In this document: in pieces, positions 30,069 to 38,598 of the stretch
Numbering within the stretch: the first letter of the stretch is position 1
How the letters are laid out: the number at the start of each line of letters is the position of its first letter
NCBI GenBank assembly: GCA_050949865.1
Contig: JBMNGN010000002.1
Location: 186,001 to 250,000, forward strand
DNA from: JBMNGN01 sp050949865
Lineage (GTDB): Bacteria > Bacillota > Syntrophomonadia > Syntrophomonadales > Syntrophomonadaceae
Length of the DNA: 64,000 nucleotides
Direction: 5' to 3'
Position numbers and translations under genes: made by a program
Notes under the pieces: generated by a model
The model's database searches: none
What the model saw: the letters and a program-made list of their open reading frames with translations, nothing else
What the model was told of the DNA's origin: nothing

Positions 30069-30276
30069 TTAGGTGTCGGTTCTGATAGATAGTATGGTGC
30101 TTTTTTAAAATAATATACCTTAATTATAATTTTAAAATTTAATTGAAGGCTGCTGAATAAGTGTTCAGGGTTGCCGGATGGTATATACTTATCGTGGAAT
30201 AAGAGGTAACATTTACTTAAAGGCATCGTGGGGCGGAAAGAACAGGACAACCACTTTAGTAAAGGAGGGTGACTAA

Positions 30277-32028
30277 ATGGTTTTTGCTGTTGAAAACAAA
30301 TACCACGGTTTGGAAGAATTGATGGTTAAATGCTTTTACGAGGCTACCAGCATCCCAATGTTCTTTGTCAATGTTGAGGGAATAATTGTTTTTGCTAATA
30401 AGGTTGGTGCCCAACTGCTGGACAAGGATGATGACACGGTTATAGGGGAATCAGCCGACATTCTGCCCGGCTTAAAATGGGAAGACCAATCCCTGGTTCC
30501 AGTCCCGGAGCCATTTGAGATCAATGGAAAATGGTTCCAGATTTCAGCATCACCGCTGGACCTGGATGGATTGAGCTGTGCCGGTTCGCTGGTGGAATAC
30601 ATGGATATAACAGAATTGCACCATTCAAAACAGACCATAAGTGAAATGAATGATATTATTGAGGCCGTCTCCGACGGTATTTATGTAACAGATGGCCAGG
30701 GGAATACTTTAAGGATAAATTCAGCCTGCCAGCAAATAACCGGTCTGATCAAGGAAAAAGTAATGGGGCAGAATATGAGAACCCTGGTGCAAAAAGGGTT
30801 GTTATCTGCTTCATGCAGCCTGAAAGTTCTGGAAACAAAACAGAGAACCACCATACTGCAGAATACTCCCAGCGGAAAAACCGTAATTGTAACCGGAACC
30901 CCGGTATTTGACGAAAAGGGAGAAATAAAGCGGATAATATCAAGTACCAGGGATATAACCGAGCTTAATCAGCTCAAGAGCCTCTTAGAAAAGGAGCGGC
31001 AGTTGTCCCATCGTTATTATTCCGAACTATTAGGTTTAAAAATGAAGCACCTGAATGAGTTCCAGAAGGACTTTATCGCCTACTCGGAAAAGATGTTTAA
31101 AATAGTTGAGATGGCCATGCGGGTTGCCCGGACAGATTCTACGGTTACTATAACCGGCGAATCAGGGGTGGGAAAAGAGGTTATTGCCCGGTTAATCCAT
31201 AATGAGAGCAGTCGGGCCAAAGAACCGTTTATGAAGATTAATTGTGCAGCGATTCCAGATAGCCTATTGGAGTCAGAATTGTTTGGGTACGAAAAAGGCG
31301 CTTTTACTGGGGCAAGGAAAGGCGGAAAACCAGGTTTAATTGAATTGGCCAATAATGGCACCCTGTTCTTGGATGAAATTGGAGAAATGTCCTTAAACCT
31401 TCAAGCCAAGCTGCTCCAGGTAATCCAGGAGAAATCCTTTATTCGGGTTGGTGGAAGCGGGCCGATACATGTAAATATACGTATAGTTGTGGCAACTAAT
31501 CAGGATCTGGTACAACTGGTAGAACAGGGCAAGTTTCGCAAGGATTTATATTTCCGGTTAAATGTAATTCCTATAAATATTCCCCCGTTGAGGGAAAGAA
31601 CTGATGGTATTCCACCTCTAGTCTACCGGTTTTTGTCTCGCTGTAATGTCAAATATGGTATGAACAAAATGATAAGCAGCGAAACGGTGGATATATTGCA
31701 GCGTTATTCCTGGCCGGGGAATATAAGAGAACTGGAGAACCTGATTGAGCAACTAGTGATTATAACCCCGGGTAATTGTATAATGCCGGAAAACCTGCCT
31801 GCCCATATCAGGCAAAGCCAGAACCAGGAGAGTAATAAACAAAAGATAGTAGTCAATGGAATACCAAAGTATAAAGAAGCCCTGGAAGAGGTTGAAAAGC
31901 AGCTGTATTTAAAGGCTTACCAGCGGCATAACAACACTTACAAGATTGCTGAGGCCCTGGGGGTGAGCCAGCCCACCGTGGTAAGGAAACTGAAGAAGTA
32001 TCGCATGTATGCAGATGAATTTATATAA
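30277..32028 (+). CDS. PAS-domain sigma-54-dependent transcriptional activator
   Basis: This 583-residue activator has a PAS domain (about residues 10-115), a second PAS (about 120-235, ISEMNDIIEAVSDGIYVTD), a sigma-54 AAA+ domain and a Fis-type HTH at the end (NTYKIAEALGVSQPTVVRKLKKY). Walker A is GESGVGKE (about residue 294), the sigma-54 contact loop is intact as GAFTGA (about residue 341) and Walker B is GTLFLDEIGEM. There is no receiver domain, so a ligand or redox signal read by PAS probably controls it. It lies just upstream of two operons with sigma-54 promoters and is the obvious candidate to drive them. Confidence 0.95.
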   Translation: MVFAVENKYHGLEELMVKCFYEATSIPMFFVNVEGIIVFANKVGAQLLDKDDDTVIGESADILPGLKWEDQSLVPVPEPFEINGKWFQISASPLDLDGLSCAGSLVEYMDITELHHSKQTISEMNDIIEAVSDGIYVTDGQGNTLRINSACQQITGLIKEKVMGQNMRTLVQKGLLSASCSLKVLETKQRTTILQNTPSGKTVIVTGTPVFDEKGEIKRIISSTRDITELNQLKSLLEKERQLSHRYYSELLGLKMKHLNEFQKDFIAYSEKMFKIVEMAMRVARTDSTVTITGESGVGKEVIARLIHNESSRAKEPFMKINCAAIPDSLLESELFGYEKGAFTGARKGGKPGLIELANNGTLFLDEIGEMSLNLQAKLLQVIQEKSFIRVGGSGPIHVNIRIVVATNQDLVQLVEQGKFRKDLYFRLNVIPINIPPLRERTDGIPPLVYRFLSRCNVKYGMNKMISSETVDILQRYSWPGNIRELENLIEQLVIITPGNCIMPENLPAHIRQSQNQESNKQKIVVNGIPKYKEALEEVEKQLYLKAYQRHNNTYKIAEALGVSQPTVVRKLKKYRMYADEFI

Positions 32029-32122
32029 TCATCAATGATTCATTTTTAGATTAGGGCTAAATGGGCGCCTGTAGCCTAGTTGTATGATCATGTTAATTCA
32101 ATATAACATTAAGTTATTAACA
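32027..32122. promoter_or_regulatory. Candidate upstream activator sites
   Basis: Two palindromes lie roughly 90-185 bases upstream of the sigma-54 promoter at 32211: AATCATCAATGATT (32027-32040), and TGTTAAT (32091-32097) inverted as ATTAACA (32116-32122). Sigma-54 activators bind such sites and loop to the promoter. A related TGTTTAACA occurs at 37130-37138, about 75 bases before the second sigma-54 promoter. Assignment to the activator at 30277 is inference. Confidence 0.35.
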
Positions 32123-32154
32123 TCACAATAAGGTATATTTAGATACTAGCATAT

Positions 32155-32199
32155 AAAAAAGGTGGTAATTTCGCAGATGCTTCGGAATGCCACCTTTTT
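32155..32199 (+). terminator. Terminator of the sigma-54 activator gene
   Basis: AAAAAGGTGG ending at 32165 pairs with CCACCTTTTT (32190-32199); the U-rich right arm acts as the tail. It separates the activator gene from the sigma-54 promoter that follows. Confidence 0.65.
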
Positions 32200-32210
32200 A
32201 TAATCTTGAA

Positions 32211-32226
32211 TGGCACATTTCTTGCG
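32211..32226 (+). promoter_or_regulatory. Sigma-54 promoter of the first adh operon
   Basis: TGGCAC (32211-32216), five bases, then TTGC (32222-32225): the -24 GG and -12 GC elements of the sigma-54 consensus TGGCAC-N5-TTGC match exactly. It stands about 100 bases before the adh start and just downstream of a sigma-54 activator gene. Confidence 0.88.
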
Positions 32227-32328
32227 TAAAAAAATATTGGGCCACAATTTCGACATCCTACGAAAGGAGAGGAGGCCGGAGTAAAAGAGATTTAAATTAG
32301 AGAATTTTTGGAGGAGGGGGATTGTATT

Positions 32329-33492
32329 GTGAATTACTCTAACCGTTTTGGATTTTATCTTCCTACAAAACTGGTATATGAGGTAGGAGCAATCAAAAAC
32401 AAACTGGCGGGAGAGCTTGGGCAGTTTAAAGCTTCTTCGGTAGTGATAGTAACCGACAAGGGAGTAGTAGGAGCCGGGTTGTTGAAAGATGTGGAATCGG
32501 CTTTGGAGACCGCTGGGATCAAATATGCCATATTTGATGAAGTGGAACCAAACCCGAGTACCGAAACCTGTTACAAAGGTGCTGAGGCAGCCAAAACCAT
32601 TGGAGCAGAAGCAATAGTAACGGTTGGCGGAGGCAGCCCAATGGATGTAGCCAAAGCAGTTGCTATTCTGGTAACTAATGGCGGTGACCTGGATGGATAT
32701 GAAGGGGCAGAGAAATTCAGCAATGATCCATTACCATTAATCGCCATTCCGACGACGGCAGGAACCGGCAGTGAAGTAACCCCATTTGCAGTAATAACCA
32801 TTAGAGCCCGGAATTACAAGATGACCATTTTAAGCAACAGGATATTACCCAGGGCTGCTATATTAGACCCGCTGGTAATAGGTACTGTGCCGGCCCCGGT
32901 GGCAGCTGCCTGCGGTATGGATGCCTTGACCCATGCCATAGAGTCTTTTACCAACCAGGTTGCCTCACCTGCAACTGATGCCATGGCAGTAGAAGCAATG
33001 CGGCTGATTGGGAAATATTTAAGAGTATATGTGGCGAATCGCCAGAACCTGGAGGCGGCAGGGGGAATGCTGGTAGCCAGCAACCTGGCCGGGATAGCCT
33101 TTGGGATAGCGAGATTAGGCAATTGTCATGCGATGGCCCATCCCCTGGGTGGATTCTTCGATGTAGCCCATGGAGTAGCCAATGCCATCCTTTTGCCCCA
33201 TATAATGGAGTTTAACATGCTGGCCGACAGGGGTAAATTCAAGCGGATAGCGGCATTACTGGGTGAAGATGTTTCAGGATTAACCGATCTTGAGGCAGCT
33301 CCTCTGGCTGTGGAAGCGGTTAAAAAACTGTCAAAGGATATCGGGATCCCTGCGACCTTAAGGGAAGTAGGGGTTAAAGAGGAAGCTATCCCGCAAATGT
33401 CCAAAGATGCAATGCTCAGCGGCAATGTTAAAATTAATCCGCGTTCTACCACCCTGCAAGATATAGAGAATTTATATAGAATTTGCATGTGA
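32329..33492 (+). CDS. Iron-containing alcohol dehydrogenase (copy 1)
   Basis: This 387-residue group III Fe-ADH oxidises alcohols to aldehydes with NAD(P)+. The NAD-binding motif VGGGSPMDVAKA and GTGSEVTPFAV are present, and the metal ligands lie in MDALTHAIE and HAMAHPLGGFFDVAHG (Asp and three His). The GTG at 32329 is chosen because GGAGGAGGGGG stands at 32311-32320 and it aligns with the ATG of copy 2. By eye about 21 of 387 residues differ from copy 2 (37330). First gene of a sigma-54 operon, followed by a permease and AOR. Confidence 0.93.
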   Translation: MNYSNRFGFYLPTKLVYEVGAIKNKLAGELGQFKASSVVIVTDKGVVGAGLLKDVESALETAGIKYAIFDEVEPNPSTETCYKGAEAAKTIGAEAIVTVGGGSPMDVAKAVAILVTNGGDLDGYEGAEKFSNDPLPLIAIPTTAGTGSEVTPFAVITIRARNYKMTILSNRILPRAAILDPLVIGTVPAPVAAACGMDALTHAIESFTNQVASPATDAMAVEAMRLIGKYLRVYVANRQNLEAAGGMLVASNLAGIAFGIARLGNCHAMAHPLGGFFDVAHGVANAILLPHIMEFNMLADRGKFKRIAALLGEDVSGLTDLEAAPLAVEAVKKLSKDIGIPATLREVGVKEEAIPQMSKDAMLSGNVKINPRSTTLQDIENLYRICM

Positions 33493-33564
33493 ACAAAATA
33501 GTTTTCCAATAACAGAGTTGCCTGTGTTTAAAATATTCGAAAATACTCGGAGGAGGAGTATATT

Positions 33565-35028
33565 ATGGCAATATTTTTACCGGGAGCACCGAGGAGAAAG
33601 TATGGAGAAATAACACCCAATATTACTGTAGGTATATTTAATATTCGTATTCCATTCTGGCACTGGGGAGTAGAGCCTGTAGAGGTTTTGCAGGCCATGG
33701 TAATGTTTGTAACCGGTATGGGGGCAATTGCGGTATTGCAGGACATGTTCGGCATGCCTTTTGAGATTGCCCTTACTATAGTGTGTTTTCATGAGCTGAC
33801 CTACTGTTTGCACCAGATTATGGGGGACCCGATGATATCGGGCTGGATTACCCCGGCCATTCCCTTAACCACGGCATTTTTGCTTGGTTTTGAAATGGGG
33901 CCGGAGAGGATTCATGCCCTGATCGCCCTGCAACTCCTGGTGGGAATCATATTCCTGATTTTGGGGTTGACGGGTTTGGCTGCTAAATTACTGTCTATAG
34001 TTCCCAAAGCCCTGCAGGCAGGAATAATCCTGGGGGCCGCTGTAGCCGCGGTTACCGGTAAATACCTGTTCTTATCCGGTGATGGTTATTTTTATACCTA
34101 TCCCATAAGTATAACTGTGGGCGGGCTTGGAGCCCTGTTTTTATTGTTCTCCAAGTTCTTTCAGGAACGAGTCCATGCTGCTAAAGAGCAGAATGCCCGG
34201 GATGTCTTTGTTATGTTTGCTAACTATGGCATGGTTCCCGGACTTATAATAGGAATAATCGTAGGCTGGATTGTTGGTGAAATACCGCTGCCGGTATTTC
34301 AAAAAGGGCTGTTTTTCGTGCCTCATGTCAGGGAGGTTATATCGAATTTCTCACCATTTAGTATTGGTTTTCCTCCTTTGCATATCTGGATAGCCGCTAT
34401 ACCGATGGCCTTTATCGCTTATGTTATTGCATTCGGGGATATGGTTTTGGGAGCTACAGTCATAGACAAGGCCAACAGGGAAGACCGCCTGGATGAGGAA
34501 GTAAATTTCAACCCCAACCGCCTGCATATTTTATGTGCACTGCGTAATTTCCTGGAGGGGTGTTTAGCTCCCACGGTCACCTTGGCTGGGCCTATATGGG
34601 CGGCTATGACGGTGGCAGTTACCGAGAGGTATAAACTGGGGCGCAAGGCTATGGATTCCATCTATGGCGGCTCCGGAAGCTTTAATATCATGAAATTCCT
34701 CAGCTGTTTAATCCTGCCCCTGGTATGTATATTCCAGCCGGCCCTTCCGGTTGCCTTATCATTGACCATGCTGATCCAGGCATTTGCCTGCGGCTATGTA
34801 GGGATGCACCTGGTAACTACAAATACTGAAAGGGGTCTGGCGATTGTTATCGGCAGCGCGCTGGCCATTGCCGGGCCGACCATGGGCTTGGTAATAGGTA
34901 TTATACTGTGCCTGGTCCTTTTGGGACCGAGTGCCTTTGCCATGAGACACGATGATGATATTCCTTCGGTTATTGCAAATTCTGTTGCTAAAGGTAAGAA
35001 AAAAGATGCTCCAAGCACTCAGGCCTAG
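33565..35028 (+). CDS. Multi-pass permease of the adh-AOR module (copy 1)
   Basis: This 487-residue protein has about 12 hydrophobic segments, including LQAMVMFVTGMGAIAVL, IHALIALQLLVGIIFLILGL and ALQAGIILGAAVAAVTGKYLF. The organisation (FGDMVLGATVIDKAN and a conserved APTVTLAGPIWAAMTV segment) recalls NCS2/SulP-type (SLC26-like) carriers, but I cannot assign a substrate. The position between alcohol dehydrogenase and AOR suggests a substrate or product of that pathway, such as a carboxylate. The ATG has GGAGGAG upstream. Copy 2 is about 92 percent identical by eye. Confidence 0.85.
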   Translation: MAIFLPGAPRRKYGEITPNITVGIFNIRIPFWHWGVEPVEVLQAMVMFVTGMGAIAVLQDMFGMPFEIALTIVCFHELTYCLHQIMGDPMISGWITPAIPLTTAFLLGFEMGPERIHALIALQLLVGIIFLILGLTGLAAKLLSIVPKALQAGIILGAAVAAVTGKYLFLSGDGYFYTYPISITVGGLGALFLLFSKFFQERVHAAKEQNARDVFVMFANYGMVPGLIIGIIVGWIVGEIPLPVFQKGLFFVPHVREVISNFSPFSIGFPPLHIWIAAIPMAFIAYVIAFGDMVLGATVIDKANREDRLDEEVNFNPNRLHILCALRNFLEGCLAPTVTLAGPIWAAMTVAVTERYKLGRKAMDSIYGGSGSFNIMKFLSCLILPLVCIFQPALPVALSLTMLIQAFACGYVGMHLVTTNTERGLAIVIGSALAIAGPTMGLVIGIILCLVLLGPSAFAMRHDDDIPSVIANSVAKGKKKDAPSTQA

Positions 35029-35054
35029 AAATTGGCAGTAATATAATTTTTCAT

Positions 35055-35149
35055 GCTCTGCGAGCCTTAGCACCTGAAGCCTTAGGTATGGTGGATGGCC
35101 GATAGGGTGCAGCAGGAAACCGCTGCACCTCCCGTTTGGAAAGTAGAGC
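35055..35149 (+). ncRNA. Moco/Tuco-type riboswitch, copy 1
   Basis: The AOR leader folds as a Moco-family aptamer: P1 GCTCT (35055-35059)/AGAGC (35145-35149), the conserved GCGAGCC strand, an inner stem ACCTGA/TTAGGT (35072-35087), and a perfect 8-bp hairpin GGTGCAGC/GCTGCACC (35106-35129) closing the hallmark loop AGGAAACC. The motif is known to sense molybdenum or tungsten cofactor. Since it precedes a tungsten-enzyme gene, the tungsten form is likely. CACCTCC (35126-35132) is complementary to the AOR ribosome site GGAGGTG (35194-35200), a possible translational switch. Confidence 0.88.
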
Positions 35150-35206
35150 TTGGGTTTTTTAAAATTTATCAAGCCAGACTTGGTTTTGTAAACGGAGGTG
35201 TAGTAT

Positions 35207-36922
35207 ATGGCTAAGATTGTAAGGGTAAATGTAACCCGTGGAGAAGTGTCAATCGAAGCGGTTTCGGAAAGCTACAGGATGTTAGGCGGAAGGGGTTTAA
35301 CTTCCAGGATTGTACTGGATGAAGTAGATCCTAACTGTGAGCCCTTAGGCGGATTAAATAAGCTGGTCATCGCTCCCGGACTCTTAACCGGAACTAATGC
35401 TCCCAGCTCAGCCCGGATATCAATCGGGGGGAAAAGCCCTTTAACGGGTGGAATTAAGGAAAGCAATGCCGGGGGTACGGTAGCTAGAAAACTGGCCCGG
35501 TTAGGGATTAAAGCAATAATAATTGAGGGAAAACCTCTTGATAAAAGCAGTTATATACTAAATATTAATAACCATGAAATTTCCCTGTTACCTGCCCAGG
35601 ACCTGTCGGGTTTAGGCAATTATGAAACAGTAGCCAGGCTGCAGGAGAAATATGGCGCCAATATAGGGGTTATCTCCATAGGCCAGGCAGGAGAAGCGAA
35701 GATGAGCAATGCCAGTGTAGCTATAACCGATATGGAAGGTTTGCCTACCAGGCATTGCGGCCGGGGCGGAATGGGAGCAGTAATGGGCTCCAAAGGGATA
35801 AAGGCAATCATAGTAGATGACAGCGGAAGTTCCCAGCTGTTGATTGAAATAGAGGATAAAGAAGGGTTCAATGAAATATGCCGCAGTTTGGCCAAAACCC
35901 TGATAGAAACCAAAGTAGGTTTAAAGAATTTTGGCACAGCAAGCTTAGTAGATCCCACGGCAGCCATTGGAGCTTTTCCTACTCGCAATTACAGCCGGGG
36001 CTATTTTGAAAACAAGGACAAGATCAACGGCAAGTCTCTACAGGACCTGATTGTGGAACGAGGCGGCAAATATGGGCACTCGTGTTCACCGGGATGTGTA
36101 ATCAGGTGTTCCAATGTGGTGCATGATGCAGAAGGCAAATATCTTACCTCAGGTCTGGAATATGAAACCATAGGGCTATGCGGATCCAACCTGGAGGTTG
36201 ATTCTCTGGATGTAATATCCGCTATCAACTACAAGTGTGATGACTATGGAATAGATACCATGGAAACGGGAGCAGCGATAGGGGTAGCCATGGAGGCTGG
36301 GATAGCAAAATTCGGAGATGCAGAGGCAGCCATAAAACTGGTTGATGAAATTGGCAATAATACGTTAACGGGTAGGATCCTCGGGCAGGGAGCGACAATT
36401 ACCGGCAAGGTACTTGGAGTAACCAGGGTTCCGGCGGTAAAGGGCCAATCATTCGCCGCCTATGATCCCCGGGCCTTGAAGGGGAATGCCTACACCTATG
36501 CAACAACCCCGATGGGTGCTGACCACACCGCAGGGAACTGTCTGCCCGGCCGTGGAGCATGGCGGGGACTCAGTAGACCCCAATAAGAAGGACTACTACC
36601 TGGAAGTATCGCGGGATCTGCAGATATATGCAACGGTTTTGGATGTAATGGGATTCTGCAATTTCGTGGGGATATCGCCGGCGGAGATGGAGATCATAGC
36701 CCAATTGCTAAGCAAAGCCACCGGCAAGGAAGTAACGGTTGCAGACGTGGAAGAAATCGGCAAGGAGTACCATAAGAACCGAGCTGGAGTTCAACCGCCG
36801 GGCAGGATTCACCAAGGCCCACGACCGTTTGCCTGAATTCTAGCAAATTGGAGAAACTCCCGCCCAAAGATTTATACAATGATATAGAAGATGAGGAATT
36901 GGATAGAGTCCTGGATTTTTAG
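35207..36922 (+). pseudogene. Aldehyde ferredoxin oxidoreductase, copy 1, frameshifted
   Basis: AOR oxidises aldehydes to acids and reduces ferredoxin, using a tungsten bis-pterin and a [4Fe-4S] cluster. The first about 446 residues are intact (MLGGRGLTSRIVLDEVDP, APGLLTGTNAPSSARISIG, and the cluster cysteines of HSCSPGCVIRCS). The frame then shifts +1 near 36550, after GNCLPG, and continues as VEHGGDSVDPNKKDYY with the fourth cluster Cys in MGFCNFVG. Two more single-base insertions near 36766 (GGAGTACC against GGATACC in copy 2) and 36842 break the C terminus. Intact AORs are about 600 residues. The lesions may be real decay or assembly error in a near-identical repeat. The Tuco-type riboswitch lies upstream. 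Confidence 0.85.
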
Positions 36923-37040
36923 ACATATAAAAACCATATAAGTATAATATATTCCCATAAGGATACGTGAATGAATTAAAAAGATTCATGAGGGGATTTT
37001 TATATTAATTTTTGGTTAAGGTCAAGGTAATAAAAGGGAA

Positions 37041-37074
37041 AAAAATGCAATACCTAGTGTATTGCATTTTTTTT
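37041..37074 (+). terminator. Terminator after the first adh-AOR operon
   Basis: AAAATGCAATAC and GTATTGCATTTT form a 12-bp stem around CTAGT (about 37042-37070), followed by a T run. It lies in the 407-base gap 36923-37329, which otherwise holds the second sigma-54 promoter and no gene. Confidence 0.8.
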
Positions 37075-37210
37075 ATTATTTTAAAATCTATTAATTTGTC
37101 CGGTCAATATCTTAAGGCAAGGAGACCAGTGTTTAACAGCATTAAAAACCGGAGCTGATATTATTTAATATTGACCTTAATATTACTTATTTTTATTAAA
37201 GTTATCTAGT

Positions 37211-37226
37211 TGGTACGCTTTTTGCT
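37211..37226 (+). promoter_or_regulatory. Sigma-54 promoter of the second adh operon
   Basis: TGGTAC (37211-37216), five bases, TTGC (37222-37225) and T match the -24/-12 consensus with the same spacing as the promoter at 32211. The sequence around it differs from copy 1, so the promoter type is kept although the flanks have diverged. It is about 105 bases before the adh start. Confidence 0.82.
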
Positions 37227-37329
37227 ATTAAAAAAGGTAAAGTATTTCGCTATCAGGAGGTGGTTTATAAAACCAATGGACAAATCGTCGGAGTTTTCCA
37301 GATTATCTTGAATAAGGGAGGTCGATTGT

Positions 37330-38493
37330 ATGAATTATGCTACTGGATTTGGATTTTATCTACCTACAAAACTGGTATATGAGGTAGGAGCAATCAAAAG
37401 CAAACTGGCAGGAGAGCTAGGCCAACTTAAAGCTTCTTCGGTAGTGATAGTAACCGACAAGGGAGTAGTAGGAGCCGGGTTGTTGAAAGATGTGGAATCG
37501 GCTTTGGAGACCGCTGGGATCAAATATGCCATATTTGATGAAGTGGAACCAAACCCGAGTACCGAAACCTGTTACAAAGGTGCTGAGGTAGCCAAATCCA
37601 TTGGAGCAGAAGCAATAGTAACAGTTGGCGGAGGCAGCCCAATGGATGTAGCCAAAGCAGTTGCTATTCTGGTAACTAATGGCGGGGATCTGGACGGATA
37701 TGAAGGGGCAGATAAATTCAGCAATGATCCATTACCATTAATCGCCATTCCGACGACGGCAGGAACCGGTAGTGAAGTAACCCCATTTGCAGTAATAACC
37801 ATAAAAGCCAGGAATTATAAGATGACCATTTTAAGCAACAGGATATTACCGAGAGTTGCTATATTAGACCCACTGGTAATAGGGACTGTGCCAGCCCCGG
37901 TAGCAGCTGCCTGCGGTATGGATGCCTTGACCCATGCTATAGAGGCCTTTATCAACCAGGTTGCCTCACCTGCAACTGATGCCATGGCAGTAGAAGCAAT
38001 GCGGCTGATTGGGAAATATTTAAGAGCATATGTGGCGAATCGCCAGAACCTGGAGGCTGCGGGGGGAATGCTGGTAGCCAGCAACCTGGCGGGGATAGCC
38101 TTTGGGATAGCGAGATTAGGTAATTGTCATGCGATGGCACATCCCCTGGGTGGATTCTTCAATATAGCCCATGGAGTAGCCAATGCCATTCTTTTACCCC
38201 ATATAATGGAGTTTAACATGCTGGCCGACAGGGGTAAATTCAAGCGGATAGCGGCATTACTGGGTGAAGATGTTTCAGGATTAACCGATCTTGAGGCAGC
38301 TCCTCTGGCTGTGGAAGCGGTTAAAAAACTATCAAAGGATATCGGGATCCCTGCGACCCTAAGTGAGGTAGGGGTTAAAGAGGAAGCTATCCCGCAAATG
38401 TCCAAAGATGCAATGCTCAGCGGCAATGTTAAAATCAATCCGCGTTCTACCACCCTGCAAGATATAGAGAATTTGTTCAAATCTGCAATGTAG
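37330..38493 (+). CDS. Iron-containing alcohol dehydrogenase (copy 2)
   Basis: This 387-residue Fe-ADH is a paralogue of the gene at 32329 with the same nucleotide-binding (VGGGSPMDVAKA) and metal-binding segments (DALTHAIEAF, HAMAHPLGGFFNIAHG). It starts with ATG, and GGGAGG stands upstream. Differences from copy 1 are mostly conservative and cluster at the termini and near the active-site segments (SFTNQ against AFINQ, DVAHG against NIAHG), which might change substrate preference. It is the first gene of the second sigma-54 operon. Confidence 0.93.
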   Translation: MNYATGFGFYLPTKLVYEVGAIKSKLAGELGQLKASSVVIVTDKGVVGAGLLKDVESALETAGIKYAIFDEVEPNPSTETCYKGAEVAKSIGAEAIVTVGGGSPMDVAKAVAILVTNGGDLDGYEGADKFSNDPLPLIAIPTTAGTGSEVTPFAVITIKARNYKMTILSNRILPRVAILDPLVIGTVPAPVAAACGMDALTHAIEAFINQVASPATDAMAVEAMRLIGKYLRAYVANRQNLEAAGGMLVASNLAGIAFGIARLGNCHAMAHPLGGFFNIAHGVANAILLPHIMEFNMLADRGKFKRIAALLGEDVSGLTDLEAAPLAVEAVKKLSKDIGIPATLSEVGVKEEAIPQMSKDAMLSGNVKINPRSTTLQDIENLFKSAM

Positions 38494-38598
38494 GGTTTCA
38501 TTGGCCCCAGTAATTTATTATCAGGGTTGCCAGAGTGATTGGAGTCGGTGTTTATCTAAACAGAAATAAAGTATTATAGCAGGGAAGGGGCGAGTATA

